Notes: generated by a model from the letters alone, not told the origin. 64,000 nt of DNA from Adiantum capillus-veneris (GCA_014529385.2 CM043951.1:112534969-112598968), one strand, 5' to 3'; shown: positions 33,163-44,418, counted from the first letter of the stretch. Translations and numbers: made by a program.

Positions 33163-33227
33163 TCCTGTCCTCAGGGCATGGCACTTCCCTTTACTCATGT
33201 GCCAGCTCTCGTTCACCGCATCACTCC

Positions 33228-33237
33228 AGGGGGGATT
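33228..33237 (+). promoter_or_regulatory. Copia B polypurine tract
   Basis: AGGGGGGATT directly before the 3' LTR, the primer for plus-strand cDNA. Confidence 0.9.
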
Positions 33238-33464
33238 TGTTACCATATACATGTGGTAGTGATGTGTGTGAACACACTAGGACCGCCGGGGCATTTTTTC
33301 CCTCTTTAGGAGGTTTTTTCCCCCGTGCATTGTATATACGCCCATCACTCTAGGGCTATCTATCTTTCCATTGCACACTAAGTAACACACTCTCTATTGT
33401 GTGCCTTGAGCTTCCTTCGTCTTCTCCAAGCTGTGTGTGTTTCTCTGCAACCCTAATTCCAACA
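33238..33464 (+). repeat. Copia B 3' LTR
   Basis: 227 bp, identical by eye to the 5' LTR, followed by the AGGTG target repeat. Confidence 0.95.
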
Positions 33465-33469
33465 AGGTG

Positions 33470-33984
33470 ATCATGATTACAAAGTATGGCATCACCGTTT
33501 TGTTCATGCTAATTTCTCAAAACTCCTTGATCTTCAGCATTGTGATCTTGTTCATGGCATGGATCTTAAAGCTCATCCCCATATGGGAATTTGTGAGTTT
33601 TGTGCTCTTGGGAAACATAATCGTAAACCCTTTACTCTTTCAAATACAACTCATTCTCATGACATATTGGATCTCATACTGATATATGCGGACCTCTACC
33701 TTCTTCGAGATCACAATATCGCTACTTCATTACTTTCATTGATGATTTCTCACGGTATACGACTGTATTTTTACTTAGAAAAAAATTTGAGGCCTTCTCT
33801 ATTTTCAAACAATTCCACAAGGCTGCGGAACTTCAAACTGGTCGTCGCCTTAAGAAGCTTCGTAGTTACAATGGAGGCGAATATGTTTCTCAAGAGTTTG
33901 TGAATTACTGTGTTGACAATGGAATTCATCATGAACACACTATTCCATATTCACCTCAACAGAATGGCGTTGCTGAACGAAAGA
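33470..33984 (+). pseudogene. Copia A integrase, first part (copy B)
   Basis: Resumes copia A after copia B. HHCC region with VWHHRFVHANFSKL and CEFCALGKHNRKP, then the frameshift near 33690 shared with copy A, then the core with FIDDFSRYTT-like and NGGEYVSQEF strings in the shifted frame. It ends at GAACGAAAGA, where the CACTA fragment begins; 6 host bases (ATCGCA in copy A) are lost at this junction. Confidence 0.8.
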
Positions 33985-36006
33985 GAGCCACCAAGGATGT
34001 CTGCACAAGCATGGTTAGAGCAGAAGGAGATGTGCGATGACGGATTGCCTCCAGGGATGAAGAGACTATCTCTATGGTACGAGTTACCATACTAGCCCCG
34101 ACTCATGATCAATCACTTGCTCGATCCAATGCACATATTCAAGAATGTGGGTAATCTACTATGGGACCATCTAACCGGCAAGAAAGATACTTTGGGAGCC
34201 AGAGTTGACCTTAGAAATGTGGATCGTATGGAGCAATATTGGCCGCAAACAGCGTCTGATGGATCGATAAAACTCCCTAAAGCACCATGGATTTTCACAG
34301 GAGCCCAAGAACGCAAAGTAAAAGAGACCATTCGATCTTTGCAGACCCCCACTGGCTGCAAAGATATAAAATGTGGACTTTAATATCATTGCTGCACATA
34401 CTTTACAGTTTATTTTACCGGTTGCCATTGAGGGATGTTTGTCTCTCGACATCCGTAACAGAATCTACAAACTTGCAAAGCTGGTGCAATGGATCTCACA
34501 AAAGAAGATTAACGTAGACTCCATACCATTCCCCAAACTAAATGCTGCGGAGCTTGTGTGCATGTTTGAGAAACATTTTCCTACTACCATGCTAACCATT
34601 CAGGTGCATCTTCTTGTTCACATAGTTGATGAGGTGGAAATAGCTGGCACAGTTCATTCCAGATGGATGTTCTTCTTAGAACGTTTCATGAAAACGCTTA
34701 AGGGATATGTGCGTCAAAAGGCACGTCTGGAGGGTAGCATGGCAGAAGGTTGGTTGGTATCAGAGTCCCTAGTGTACATTGGAGAGTGGCTAGACGGATT
34801 TGATAAAGCCCGGGACACGCTATGGCAAACCATAGATGATGAGCGCATATCTGGGATTGTCATGTGCAATCTCGGTGTTGAGAAGAAGATGACGAAAGAT
34901 CTAGAGGCTAAAATCAACTGATTTTGCATGCTTCACAATCCAGTGATGCAAAAGTGGATTTCACAATATGAGGATGCAAAGCAAGAGCGACAAAGGGCAC
35001 GAATTGAGTGGAGACGGGGAAGACGACCACCGATGCACTATCCGACGGTTCTGGAGAGCCTACCAACATTCATGAGCTTAAGATGGTTGCACAACCAATT
35101 GAAAAGCGCACAACAATGCGGTGACGAAGTGACTGAGGAAGAGTGGGAGTACTCTCGGGGTTGCGCGACCAAGGTAAGTTTGCAATGTACGACTAGCTAG
35201 TGACTTTATTTCAAAACGTTTGAACGGCCACTCATAATCTTTGTTCATTGTAGTATAAGTCATACACAGCAGCATGGTGTAAAGGTCGACATTTTAGGGT
35301 GGAACGGATCGACAAAAAGCGTTTTACTCAAGATTGTGGAATCATGGCAAAATTTGAACAGTTTAGTCGACGACGTTCCTCTGATGCAGATCCTGTGGTG
35401 GCGGAACTCACTTACTTCGGCACGCTACAAGAGATTTTGAGAATCGATTACAGAGGATTTTTTGTCGACTTGTTCGACGTGCAATGGTTCAAGATAATCA
35501 TGGAGGGTCGCAACGCTACTGTGCGTAGAGGAGAGTCTGGTTTTCTTGAGGTGGATTCTACTAAGAAATGGACTGACCTAAGAGACACTTTCGTACTACC
35601 CGAGCATTGTGAACAAGTAAGTATGTAAATAGTTAACATCCCCCTTTTACAAGTTATGTGCTTGAAAGCTCTCATGTAAGTTATGTGGCTCTTGCAGGTA
35701 ATATTTCATCCTACAAAGTCTACATCAAACTGGTGGTACGTCATAGAGGTAGCCCCTCGTAGTGCAAGGACGTATGAAGGCTACCATGTGCCAATCACAA
35801 CGGCATCAATGGAGGAGATCAGAGAAGATGCTCAATCAGAAGCCGCTGTGGTGGTGCCAGACGAGCATCAAGATGCTACTACTCTATATGGGGTGCATGC
35901 TGAGGAGCTACAAAATGAAATAGAGGATATGTGTTTAAACGGAGAGCTCTATATAGATATAGGAAGTTATGATGAGTTATGCGAGGATGAGAGAGAGATC
36001 TCTTAA
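33985..36006 (+). pseudogene. CACTA Tnp2-like transposase, C-terminal part
   Basis: Starts at the truncation. The Transposase_21 end is visible as LSLWYELPY then HLLDPMHIFKNVGNLLW (about 34070-34170), with a TAG at 34093. A frameshift near 34370 leads to a DUF4218 region (HTLQFILPVAIEGCL, TMLTIQVHLLVHIVDEVE, HSRWMFFLERFMKTLKGYV; 34400-34720). TGA at 34919. Intron 35174-35253 (GTAAGT...TAG). A DUF4216-like region has YFGTLQEILRIDYRGF (about 35419-35466). Intron 35617-35697 (GTAAGT...GCAG), then a final exon to TAA 36006. This protein cuts CACTA ends. Here it is inactive: its catalytic N-terminal part is gone and two stops interrupt the rest. Confidence 0.8.
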
Positions 36007-36278
36007 AGCCACAAATATTGTATTTGAACAATTTTGCTCCGTGTTGTAAAAGCTCTGGCTCTCTAAGTACCTTCCATGGTGTATAACACTCTTTTCTACT
36101 CGCGCTCACATCTTTTGATTGAAAATTCTGAGTTTTCAACTTGCCTCTTCTATCACTGAATTCATTGTGTCATTGTATTTATATGCATCATTACGTCATT
36201 GTATTTAATGGTCTTTGCGTCATTGTCTACTCTATTCATTCAATATTAAGTTTAAATATTCGTGTGTTTAATGCAGAT

Positions 36279-37588
36279 ATGGATGATGAGGAGTTTCTTT
36301 CTTCTTTGTCACCGCAGCAGAGACAGTGGTACGTGGAGCGTCATCGCTCTGGCGCATCATCGCGCGTTCCTACTCTATCCGCATCTCCCTCTCTTTCGGA
36401 GCATTCGACGCGCTCCGAAGCTTCGGCGTCGACGAGACGATCTTCACACTCGTCTAGACACCGGCGCTCTAGTGGTGGCGGTGGCGGTTGTTGTGGGGAT
36501 TCCGCCGCCGATGCCTCCACACCGCCTCGTGTTCGACGAGGCTCTTTACCCTCCCCTTCTTTGCCCGCCCCCACACCAGCCACAGCATCGCCATCTACGC
36601 CAGGTTTTGCGCGGCTGACTGTTCCTAGTAGCTACACACCTCTACCTACTCCGCCAGGAGCCACCCCACTCGACACTCCTCGCTTCGGGGCCCAGACGCC
36701 GGTGGAGACACCTGACGTCCGTACCCCCATCGACACGCCGCTAGAGACTCCTGCCGGGACACCCAGGTTCACGCGTCACCGGCCAGAGGGCTTGCCTTAC
36801 TCCGTCGACTTCAACGGCGGTATCATCATGGATGATGACGGCAATAAGGCGATCTCGCGCATGCGTGGTCTTTGCTCTCAGCTGTTTAGACACTACATAC
36901 TAAACAAATGGAGTGAAGTACCAAGTGATTTAAAAAACAGAGTCATCAGCATACTTCATGATGAGTTTCCCGTTCCAACACGGGATCAACTCTTCAATGA
37001 AGACCTGATGAAGATTCGAATGCGGGAATACTGCAAACACAAGCGTTCCGAAGTGCAAAAAGCAATTAATCATGGGTGGAACAGGCCAGATTGGCTGGCC
37101 AAAGAAGATTGGAAGAATGTGAAGAAAGCAGCGCGCGAGAATCCCGACAAGTGGAAGCAACAAAAGGATGTAGCCAGAGCGCGAGTAGAGGCAGGGAGCT
37201 CGCACCACTTGGGGAGCGGAGGATGGGCATCATTTGAGGCCGATTTTGTAAGTGTTTTCGCATTGCTCTTTATATTCGATAGTTTAGGGTTTATGAATTT
37301 TTTAATTCTAACATAATGAAATCTTTGTATGTTTTGACAGTGGTCGATGACAGGACGTGATCTCACACCGTACGAGCGCAAGTACGCAGGCAGGAAGGGC
37401 TTAAACGCCCTGATGGACATTCTCAGTTCTCGCGGCGGCATGGTTAGTATTAGGGTTTACTCTTTTCTATTTTTTGTATTGTTTTATAAATGTCGTTATA
37501 TGTTTATACTTACTGAAAGCTGTCTTATTGTCTTTTTTTGCAGAATCCGACAGATACGCCGCTTGGACGCGATGAGACGTCTGATTAG
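36279..37588 (+). CDS. CACTA second gene, En/Spm Transposase_24-like protein
   Basis: Three exons with clean splice sites: 36279-37247, 37341-37442 and 37544-37588 (introns GTAAGT...GACAG and GTTAGT...TGCAG), giving 371 residues with no stop. The start MDDEEFLSSLSPQQRQWYVE follows a likely 5' UTR intron acceptor (TTTAATGCAG, 36267-36276). Residues 30-170 are Ser/Pro/Thr/Gly-rich and GC-rich. Residues about 185-320 hold the conserved part (NKAISRMRGLCSQLF, WSEVPSDLKNRVISILHDEF, YCKHKRSEVQKAINHGW). This is the type of protein that pairs with Tnp2 in plant CACTA elements and binds subterminal repeats (family knowledge). It looks the best preserved part of the element. Confidence 0.8.
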
Positions 37589-37954
37589 ACGACGCCAGTT
37601 TAGCCGTAGCTAGATAGCATTAGTTTAGGGTTTCTCATAGCTTATGTATCATGAGACGGATTTTATACGTCTTTTTGAACCATGTATATTATTACATTTG
37701 TCACCGCAGTTCATTTTGCCAATCAATTCTTTATGCCTATGATGTTGTACAATTGTCATTATTACATTTGCCAATCAATTCATTTTGCCTATGATGTGTA
37801 CAATTGTCAATTTTGCAAACAATGCGTCTTGTGGGTGACTATTTTGGGTCTATTATCTACCCTTGCACTTTTTTTAAAAAGTGAATCAAGTATAGTATGG
37901 TTGATGGGTGGCAGGGCATTCAATGCCCTGTCACCAAAAAATATTTCTCTCGTG

Positions 37955-38145
37955 CGTCGCTATTTACGGCTTTGTAGCGTTGCTATGAGCGTCGCTATAG
38001 ACTTCTGTGTAAACGTCGCTATAACCGTCGCTATGACCGTCGCTATGAGCGTCTCTATATAGCGACGCCTATAGCGACGCATATAGCGACGCTCTCGTAG
38101 CGACGCTATTAGCGACGCCGGGGGTTATAAAAACCCAGTGTATTT
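37955..38145. repeat. CACTA subterminal repeats
   Basis: The short motif CGTCGCTAT and its reverse ATAGCGACG recur about a dozen times in both orientations (for example 37964-37972, 37988-38001, 38016-38047, 38057-38085). Direct and inverted copies meet near 38055, so the block can fold back. Such repeats are the usual binding sites of the CACTA accessory protein. Confidence 0.8.
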
Positions 38146-38170
38146 CCGTCGCTAACACGTCACAAGAGCA

Positions 38171-38187
38171 CACAACCTCTTGTAGTG
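38171..38187 (-). repeat. CACTA right terminal inverted repeat
   Basis: Reads CACTACAAGAGGTTGTG on the minus strand, followed by the host triplet GCA. The matching left end is absent. Confidence 0.9.
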
Positions 38188-40364
38188 GCAGTATTCTCAA
38201 TGTTGTAAGATGTATGCTGATTCATTCTGGTTTATCTCGTGTCTTCTGGGCTGAAGCTACTTTGACAACCGTATTTATTCAGAGTCATCTTCCTACTACT
38301 GTACCCTCTGGTAAGATACCCATCACAACATGGACAGGTGACATTCCTTCTGTATCTCATTTCAGAACCTTTGAATGTATTGCTTATATTCAAGTTCCCA
38401 AAGAAACACGAACAAATCTTGATGCTCATGGTCTTAAAGTTATTTTTATTGGATATTCTGACACTTCCAAAGGCTACAAATTCTATGACCCTTCCTCCAA
38501 GAAAGTAATTGTGAATCGTGATGCTACTCTTAACAAACAGCTTATGGGAGGCTCATGGTCCATGGATGATTTTGATGATACTAAATCATTGCTTTAGGCT
38601 TTTCCATTTCTTTCAGATGATGAAACTCTTCCTATAGAGAAACTTTTCTCTTCACAACCATCCATTCCGAATGCTGCCAATGATGATATTGATATTTTTG
38701 TTGATCTGCTTGTTGATTTTGAACATGGCTCATGTCATGTTTATGACAATGATATTGTTGATAATTCTTTTTCTACTTCTGAAGATCCCGTTACTTATGA
38801 TGAAGCTATCTCTTCACCACAAAAGGATCAATCGAAATAGGCTAGCGAAGCAGAGTACGATTCTCTTATCTCTAAAGGTACATGGATACTGACTGAATTA
38901 TGTCCTCATCGTACAGCTATTAACTGTAAGTGGGTCTATAAGACAAAAGTAAAAGTAGATGGATATTTTGACAAGTTCAAGGCACGTTTAGTTGCAAAAG
39001 GTTACTCCCAAGTAGTTGGTGCTGATTATCAAGAGATCTTTTTACCAGTTGTTCGCAATACAAGTGTTCGAGTTTTATTGGCATTTGCTGTTCAATTTGA
39101 TTTAGAAGCTCATCAAATGGATGTGCGAACTTCTTTTCTTAGCGGTGACTTGAAAGAGGAAATTTATATGGAACAACCAAAAGGGTTTGCTATTCCAGGT
39201 AAAGAAGACCTTGTTGCTCAACTCCATAAGGCACTATATGGTCTCAAACAAGCTTCGCGAGCCTGATATACAAAATTTGATCTTTTTCTCACCTTCAAAG
39301 GATTCATCTCTTGCTCTTTAGACCCCAACTTATACATAAAACACCAAGGTAGCAGTTTTGTGATTCTTGCTCTTTATGTGGATGATACCATCCTTGTTTC
39401 CAATGATTTAGGATTTTTTCAGCAAGTGAAAAAGTTATTGTCTTCTGCATTTGATATGGTGGATCTTGGAGAGATTCACCCGTGTCTTGGCATTCAAATC
39501 CAACGGAATCGTACAAAAGGTATTTTATTCCTTTGACAGTCAAAGTCTATTGCAGATACTATTCAAAAGTTTGGTATGGAATCTGCACATTCAACCAACA
39601 CACCTTGTCTTGCGAGCTCTACGAAGAACACTTCTGACAATGGCGGTCAACTTGTCATAAATCAACCTTATGCTAACTTGATTGGATGTCTTCAATTTAT
39701 TGGCATGGACACTCGTCCTGATATTCTATTTGTTGCTAATTATCTTGGACAACATCTTGCACGTCCTTCTCTTAAGCACTGGTCTACAGCAAAGCGTGTG
39801 TTGAAAGACTTAAAAGGCACTACAAATTTTGGTTTGGTCTATCAACGACAACTCACATCGGATTCTATACAATCTCTTTCTCTTTTGGGTTACACTGATG
39901 CAAACTTGGCAAGCTCACATTTATCTATGCGATCTACTCATGAAAACTGCTTCTTTATAAATGGTTGTCTTGTTTCTTGGACTAAGAAGAAACAACGTCG
40001 TGTTGCAGTTTCTACGACTGAGTCAAAATATGTTGCGGCATCACTTGCAGCTCGTGAGTTGATATGGCTTCGACAAATGCTAGTTGATATCGGTCACTCT
40101 CCTCTTTCCAGCACACCCTTGCGGTGTGACAACCAAAGTGCTATTAGTCTTGCAAAAGACTATGTTCAACATAATAAGTCAAAGCACATTGTTGTCCATT
40201 ATCATTATGTCGAGTATGAAGTACGCAAAGGAACCATTATAGTTGAACAGTGTCCAAGTGACCAGATCATTGCAGACATTCTGACCAAAGGCCTCAACGA
40301 GTCACGTTTAATCCTCTTGCGCTCAAAGCTTGGAGTTGCTTCCGCCTCACTCTTTCTAGATTAG
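38188..40364 (+). pseudogene. Copia A integrase end, RT and RNase H (copy B)
   Basis: Resumes after the CACTA element. Integrase C-terminal part (38214-38597) with HSGLSRVFWAEATL and IFIGYSDTSKGYKFYDP, then TAG at 38595. RT has CKWVYKTKVKVDGY (about 38927), FKARLVAKGYSQV, EAHQMDVRTSFLSG, and YVDD at 39374-39385. Stops occur at 38838, 39265 and 39536. RNase H (39576-40364) is one open frame with TTESKYVAASLAAREL, CDNQSAISLAK, and HIVVHYHYVEYEV. Motifs are well preserved but the frame is not. Confidence 0.85.
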
Positions 40365-40601
40365 CTTCTTTGCTATTGTAATAGCTTTGTACATATGACA
40401 TTGTAATCCTATAGGTACCAGGCACTATGCACACTCCACATCTCCACATTGTAATGTTTGAGTCACTTGTATATTTGTACATAGATGAAAAATTCACTTT
40501 CACATCATCATCACCGGTTCATATTTTCACATTGTATAAGGGCTTGGGTTTTTCCCTTGAACTCCCCAAGGGTTTTTTCATCCAAAGATAGAGACCTTTG
40601 T

Positions 40602-40612
40602 TTGAGTGGGGG
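40602..40612 (+). promoter_or_regulatory. Copia A polypurine tract
   Basis: GAGTGGGGG just before the 3' LTR. The complementary pair CCCTTG (40554-40559) / CAAGGG (40567-40572) makes a small hairpin about 30 bases upstream; the same arrangement is present in the copia element at 52653-55831. Confidence 0.75.
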
Positions 40613-40724
40613 TGTTGGAGCTATATAAGGCTCACTCTACTCAACTTGGTCTCACCTATATATTTGTATCTTGTCCTCAATATGAATCAGTCTTTGGGAG
40701 CGTACATGGTGTGTCTCTTGTCTC

Positions 40725-40774
<50 letters not shown>

Positions 40775-40783
40775 ATCTCAATA
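40613..40783 (+). repeat. Copia A 3' LTR
   Basis: 171 bp, TGTTGGAGC...TCTCAATA (end mutated from CAACA), with a shorter CT run (about 40726-40772) than the 5' LTR. Followed by GATAC, matching CATAC left of the 5' LTR. Confidence 0.85.
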
Positions 40784-40788
40784 GATAC

Positions 40789-42350
40789 AACTCTAGATCA
40801 ATTATTTTCTCAGCTGTTATCTGAAATAGTTCTGCATCCAGTGGCTTATCTCTCAAGGATGCCTTAGTGTAGCCATCCATACTCCTGGACAGGAAGTCAT
40901 CACCACAATGGATTTTATCGGGCTTATGAAAAATGCAAAACTCAAATTCCACCAGGATCATCATCCATCTTATCAGTCTGCCTTGAATAATGACTTTGTC
41001 AATAAAGAATAATAATACCTGATGATCCACATAAAAATGAAATAGCTTGCCCAGCAAATAATGTTGGAATTTAGTAGCACTAAAAACCATTCCTAGGGCT
41101 TCTCTTTCAGAAGTGGTATATCCTTGCTCACCCTGATTGAATCTCCGACCAAAAAAATACACTGGATAATCAGTCCTCCCTTCTGGCTGAGCTAATATTG
41201 CTCCCATCATCAGTCCTAAAGCATCTACATGTACATGCAAAATGACATCCCAAACCGTTTGTTGAAGTATTGACTTACTAATAATGGCATTCTTCAAATT
41301 CTGAAAGCTCTCCTCACATTCAAAAATCCAATTGAACTTGATGTTCTTCTTTGTGAGCTCATACAAAGGTAATGCCCGGGAAGCAAACTAATGCACAAAT
41401 CTTCTATAGAAATTGATATATCCCAAGAAAGAACTTAACTCTGATACATTGTGGGGCACCTTGGCCTGTTGGATGCACCGAATCTTGTCATTGGCCATTT
41501 CTATACCATTTATGGGCACCACATGTCCTAGTAGTTGTCCTTTCTAGACCAAGAGAATAGATTTGAATGGGTTTAAATAGATCCGCTTTTCCTAACAACG
41601 CTGAAAACCATTTCCAAAAAAAGTAAATACTTATCCTCCTCTAAATATAGAGTGAAGTCATCCATGAATATGGCAAGGAATTGATGAAGAAATTCAGTGA
41701 ATATTTCCATCATACATTGTTGGAAAGTCGGTGGAGCATTGCAAAGATCAGACGGCATAACCAGATACATGAATGCTCTCCACTCAATAATAAAAGTAGT
41801 TTTACTCCGGTCCTCATGAGCCATCTGTAACTGGTTATAACCACTATAACCATCCATAAAGCTATACATCTCATAACGTTCAATTTCGTCTAGCAGCATG
41901 TTCGTAAATTGTAATGGAAAGGAATCCTTGATGGTCGGAACATTCAACTTTCCATAATCCACACATACTCTAAGCTTTCCATTCTTCTTGGGCACCACCA
42001 CAATAGGAAATAACTAGTCGCTACAGACCACTTCAGTAATGAACCCAGCCTTCAGAAGGTTATCAATCTCTTCCTTAACCTTCTTAGCATAATTTGAATT
42101 CATTCTGTATCTTTGCAACCTCACTGGTTTGGCATCTGGCTTCAATGGTATGCGATGTTGAGATACCCTTGGATCTACTCCCTTGAGATCAGTATGTTCC
42201 CATGCGAACACATCTTTGTACTGCATGAACATGTACCTGGCTTTTTCTTTCATCCCTAGATTCAGATGTTTTTTGAATTTGATCAATCTAGGAGTTTCCT
42301 CAGAACCCAGATTCCATTCCTCTATTTCTTGATCATCTAGAAGCAACTAG
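40789..42350 (-). pseudogene. G1 gypsy RT and RNase H
   Basis: Minus strand. 42346-42014 holds the RT N-terminal part (VDPRVSQHRIPLKPDAKPV, YAKKVKEEIDNLLKAGFI). 42001-41573 holds VPKKNGKLRVCVDYGKLN, MDGYSGYNQLQM and FMDD as the active site (usual YxDD with Phe). 41366-40789 holds the RT end and RNase H (VHVDALGLMMGAILAQ, YTTSEREALGMV, FYVDHQVLLFF). Frames change between segments, so it is inactive. It converts RNA to DNA in intact relatives. The reading leaves at 40789 where copia A sits, and resumes at 23864. Confidence 0.8.
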
Positions 42351-42599
42351 TTAGGCCCATCACCCTTTCTTTTGGTTGACTCCTCTCCATAATCCCAAGA
42401 TGGTCCTCTGAATTATGTCACAAATCTCAACATGAATTTCTTTCCTCTCTTGATCAGAGTTATTGTCAAAACTTGAAGAATCCGGAGTATCTGTATAGTC
42501 CCATTCCTCTGTTCTGGTGCCTTCAGTGCCTCTTTCAATGTTTTTTGTTGTAGCTATATCTGATTTAACACTCCATAATTCCTGTGTAGCCGACATAGT

Positions 42600-44418
42600 C
42601 TCAAAAATCCCAGACCTTGACTAGTCTGATTATGCTTTCTCAAAAGAGTGGGCTGGTATCTTCTGAATGACCCGAGCATCAGAACTTTCTGGCTGCTCTG
42701 GCAGCTTCTTAGCTAAATCTTGTATGATCTTAGCCACCAGTTCTCTCTAATCCTTCCATTCATCAACTATCTTTTCTTTACCCTTGGCCTTCCACACCTC
42801 TCTTTGCTTAGCCCATTTGCTACCTTCAAGACTAGCTGGTTTTGTCGGCTCATCTGGAATTTCCTCAATGACCACCCCTTTACTGCGTGTAACTGCTCGT
42901 ACAGGAACTTACTTTGGAGCCTTTGCCTCAATAGCCGTAGTAGTAGGTGTTTCTAGACACTGAGCTGTAAAATGCCCATACTTGCCACAAGTATAACAGT
43001 TCAGACTTCGGTTCTGGAAATTACCACAACCCTGGCTCCGGCCAGTACCCCCATGGTACCTGCCGCACCCAGTACCAGTACCACTTGTACTTGATTTCTC
43101 TTCTTGGGGTACACTAGTAGTCTCCATTCTAACTAGTTTATCATTGGTAAATGCCCACTATAAGCAAATCTTTTCCCTTCTTGAAGTGATGATGCGAATG
43201 CCACAATTGTTCCATAAATGACCATATGCAGTGCAATAGGTAAACTGTGGACATTCATTAGAAACACGATATTTAGATTACACTTTGAACACCAAGTTTC
43301 CATTCTTCTAACTGGTTGTCTGGTCTGGCCGATTTCAACAATCTGCCGAGCCATCTCATCAATCTTTCTAGACCAAGACCCCTTCTTGTCCTTGTCTCTG
43401 CTATTTTCATTTGAGCTACTTTCAGAGATAATGGAGGTCTTACAGGAATCAGGATTCTCAGTGGAAGAATTGCTACTATTGGATCTCCTCTTCTTGTTAC
43501 TCCTCTCCTTCTTTGCATATTGTTCAAGCTTCAGGGCACGCTGCACCAAATCATTGAATTTCTTTGTTGGTGCCGGTACCTCCTGTCCCCTAAGCTTTTT
43601 ACTACGGAACCCATTTAAAAACCATGCTTGCAACATGTTTTCTGATGGTGGCTCCTGCAGTTGCCTGGTAGCTCCTTGATTTTCTCAACATAACTTCTGA
43701 CTCATAATTTTCCTTGCTTCATCTTATCCAGTTCACAGAGGATGTCCTCATGTTCTCTGTTTTCTGAATATTCTAGTCTAAAATCTTTGATCAATTTGTT
43801 GTATGATCTGAGTTGGAAAGATGGGTAATGGTAGTACCATTTTCTTGCTGCATCCTTTAGTGTCTGAGGACAGTATTCACCCTAGTCATCTTCAGATCAA
43901 TATTTTTTAACTCAGCATACTGTTCAAAATCTTGGATATGAACATCTGGATCATCTTTCTTCCCACCTTTGAACACTGGGAAAGAAATTTTTAATGAAGA
44001 GGTATAATCATGTCGAGCATCTTCTTTGCCTCTTCTAACTTTCAGAGCATGAATCCCTCTTGAAGACTTCTTGTAATGGTCTGTATCAGCATCCCAATCA
44101 ATTTCTTTGTCAGTCTAATTTTGTCCCTTCTCTCAATTTTCTACTGGAACTATGACGACTATCCTTGTTGCCTTTGGCCCCACCATCCCTATGTGTTGTT
44201 TGAGAACTCCTGGCCTTGCGTTCTTCCCGTTCATCCCTTCTCCTTCTGGACTGATTGCCGTGCTGAGAGTCCTTGGCCTCATCAGCATGACTGTGATCCT
44301 CCCAAGCCTCAGTCTCAGTCACCGGGTCCTTCTTAGGATCAGAATCTCTTTCGCAATCGTCATGAACAGGGTCAACATGGTGTGATGGTTTACGGCCACG
44401 ACTGGTTTTGGACGCCAT
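42600..44418 (-). pseudogene. G1 gypsy gag
   Basis: Minus strand from ATG 44418 (MASKTSRGRKPSHHVDPVHD). A highly charged Arg/Asp/Glu/Ser N-terminal region runs to about 44110. A gag core lies in 43636-43133 (FLNGFRSKKLRGQEV, FNDLVQRALKLEQYAKK), then a CCHC knuckle CYTCGKYGHFTAQC at about 42957-42998. Frames shift between pieces. Between the knuckle and RT there is only about 600 bp (including the open frame 42360-42596, acidic, no domain), and I see no protease DSG/DTG motif, so protease may be deleted or unrecognisable. Confidence 0.75.

Larger units (their letters stand above)
28287..33464 (+). mobile_element. Copia B: apparently intact Ty1/copia retrotransposon
   Basis: 5178 bp with 227-bp LTRs at 28287-28513 and 33238-33464 that I find identical base for base. 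The 5-bp target duplication is AGGTG (28282-28286 and 33465-33469). Primer site 28516-28527, polypurine tract AGGGGGGATT (33228-33237), and one uninterrupted gag-pol frame. All features needed for autonomous transposition are visible. It interrupts copia A between protease and integrase. Copy A lacks it, so it arrived after the duplication. Confidence 0.95.
33985..38187 (+). mobile_element. Left-truncated CACTA (En/Spm) transposon
   Basis: The right end is a canonical terminal inverted repeat: the reverse complement of 38171-38187 reads CACTACAAGAGGTTGTG. It is followed by GCA (38188-38190), which equals the 3-bp host sequence at the insertion point in copy A. The left terminal repeat and the first part of the transposase gene are missing, with a small host deletion, so the element can no longer excise by itself. 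It carries a broken Tnp2-type transposase and an intact-looking second gene. Confidence 0.9.
15019..38500. repeat. Segmental duplication, copy B
   Basis: Counterpart of 1-10294. Copy B keeps the complete 877-bp-LTR element, the uninverted 23226-24688 segment, and about 1.1 kb (24689-25798) missing from copy A. It additionally carries copia B and a CACTA element that copy A lacks. The similarity probably continues left of 15019 into 14.0-15.0 kb, whose partner would lie upstream of the window. Confidence 0.9.
23865..40783 (+). mobile_element. Copia A element with three nested insertions
   Basis: A Ty1/copia element inserted in G1. 5' LTR 23865-24055, primer site 24056, 3' LTR 40613-40783, polypurine tract just before it. 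Flanks CATAC (23860-23864) and GATAC (40784-40788) fit a 5-bp target duplication with one mutation. Its own length without insertions is about 5.6 kb. Insertions inside it are a G4-type solo LTR in the leader (24800-26720), copia B (28287-33464) and a truncated CACTA element (33985-38187). Its gag-pol is dead (stops at 26957, 27161 and several in RT). The same element, minus the last two insertions, is in copy A. Confidence 0.85.

Noticed and set aside
36341-36583. Minus-strand frame opposite the CACTA second gene
   Set aside because: It is a shadow of the Ser/Pro-rich, GC-rich exon, whose plus-strand reading has splice sites and family motifs.
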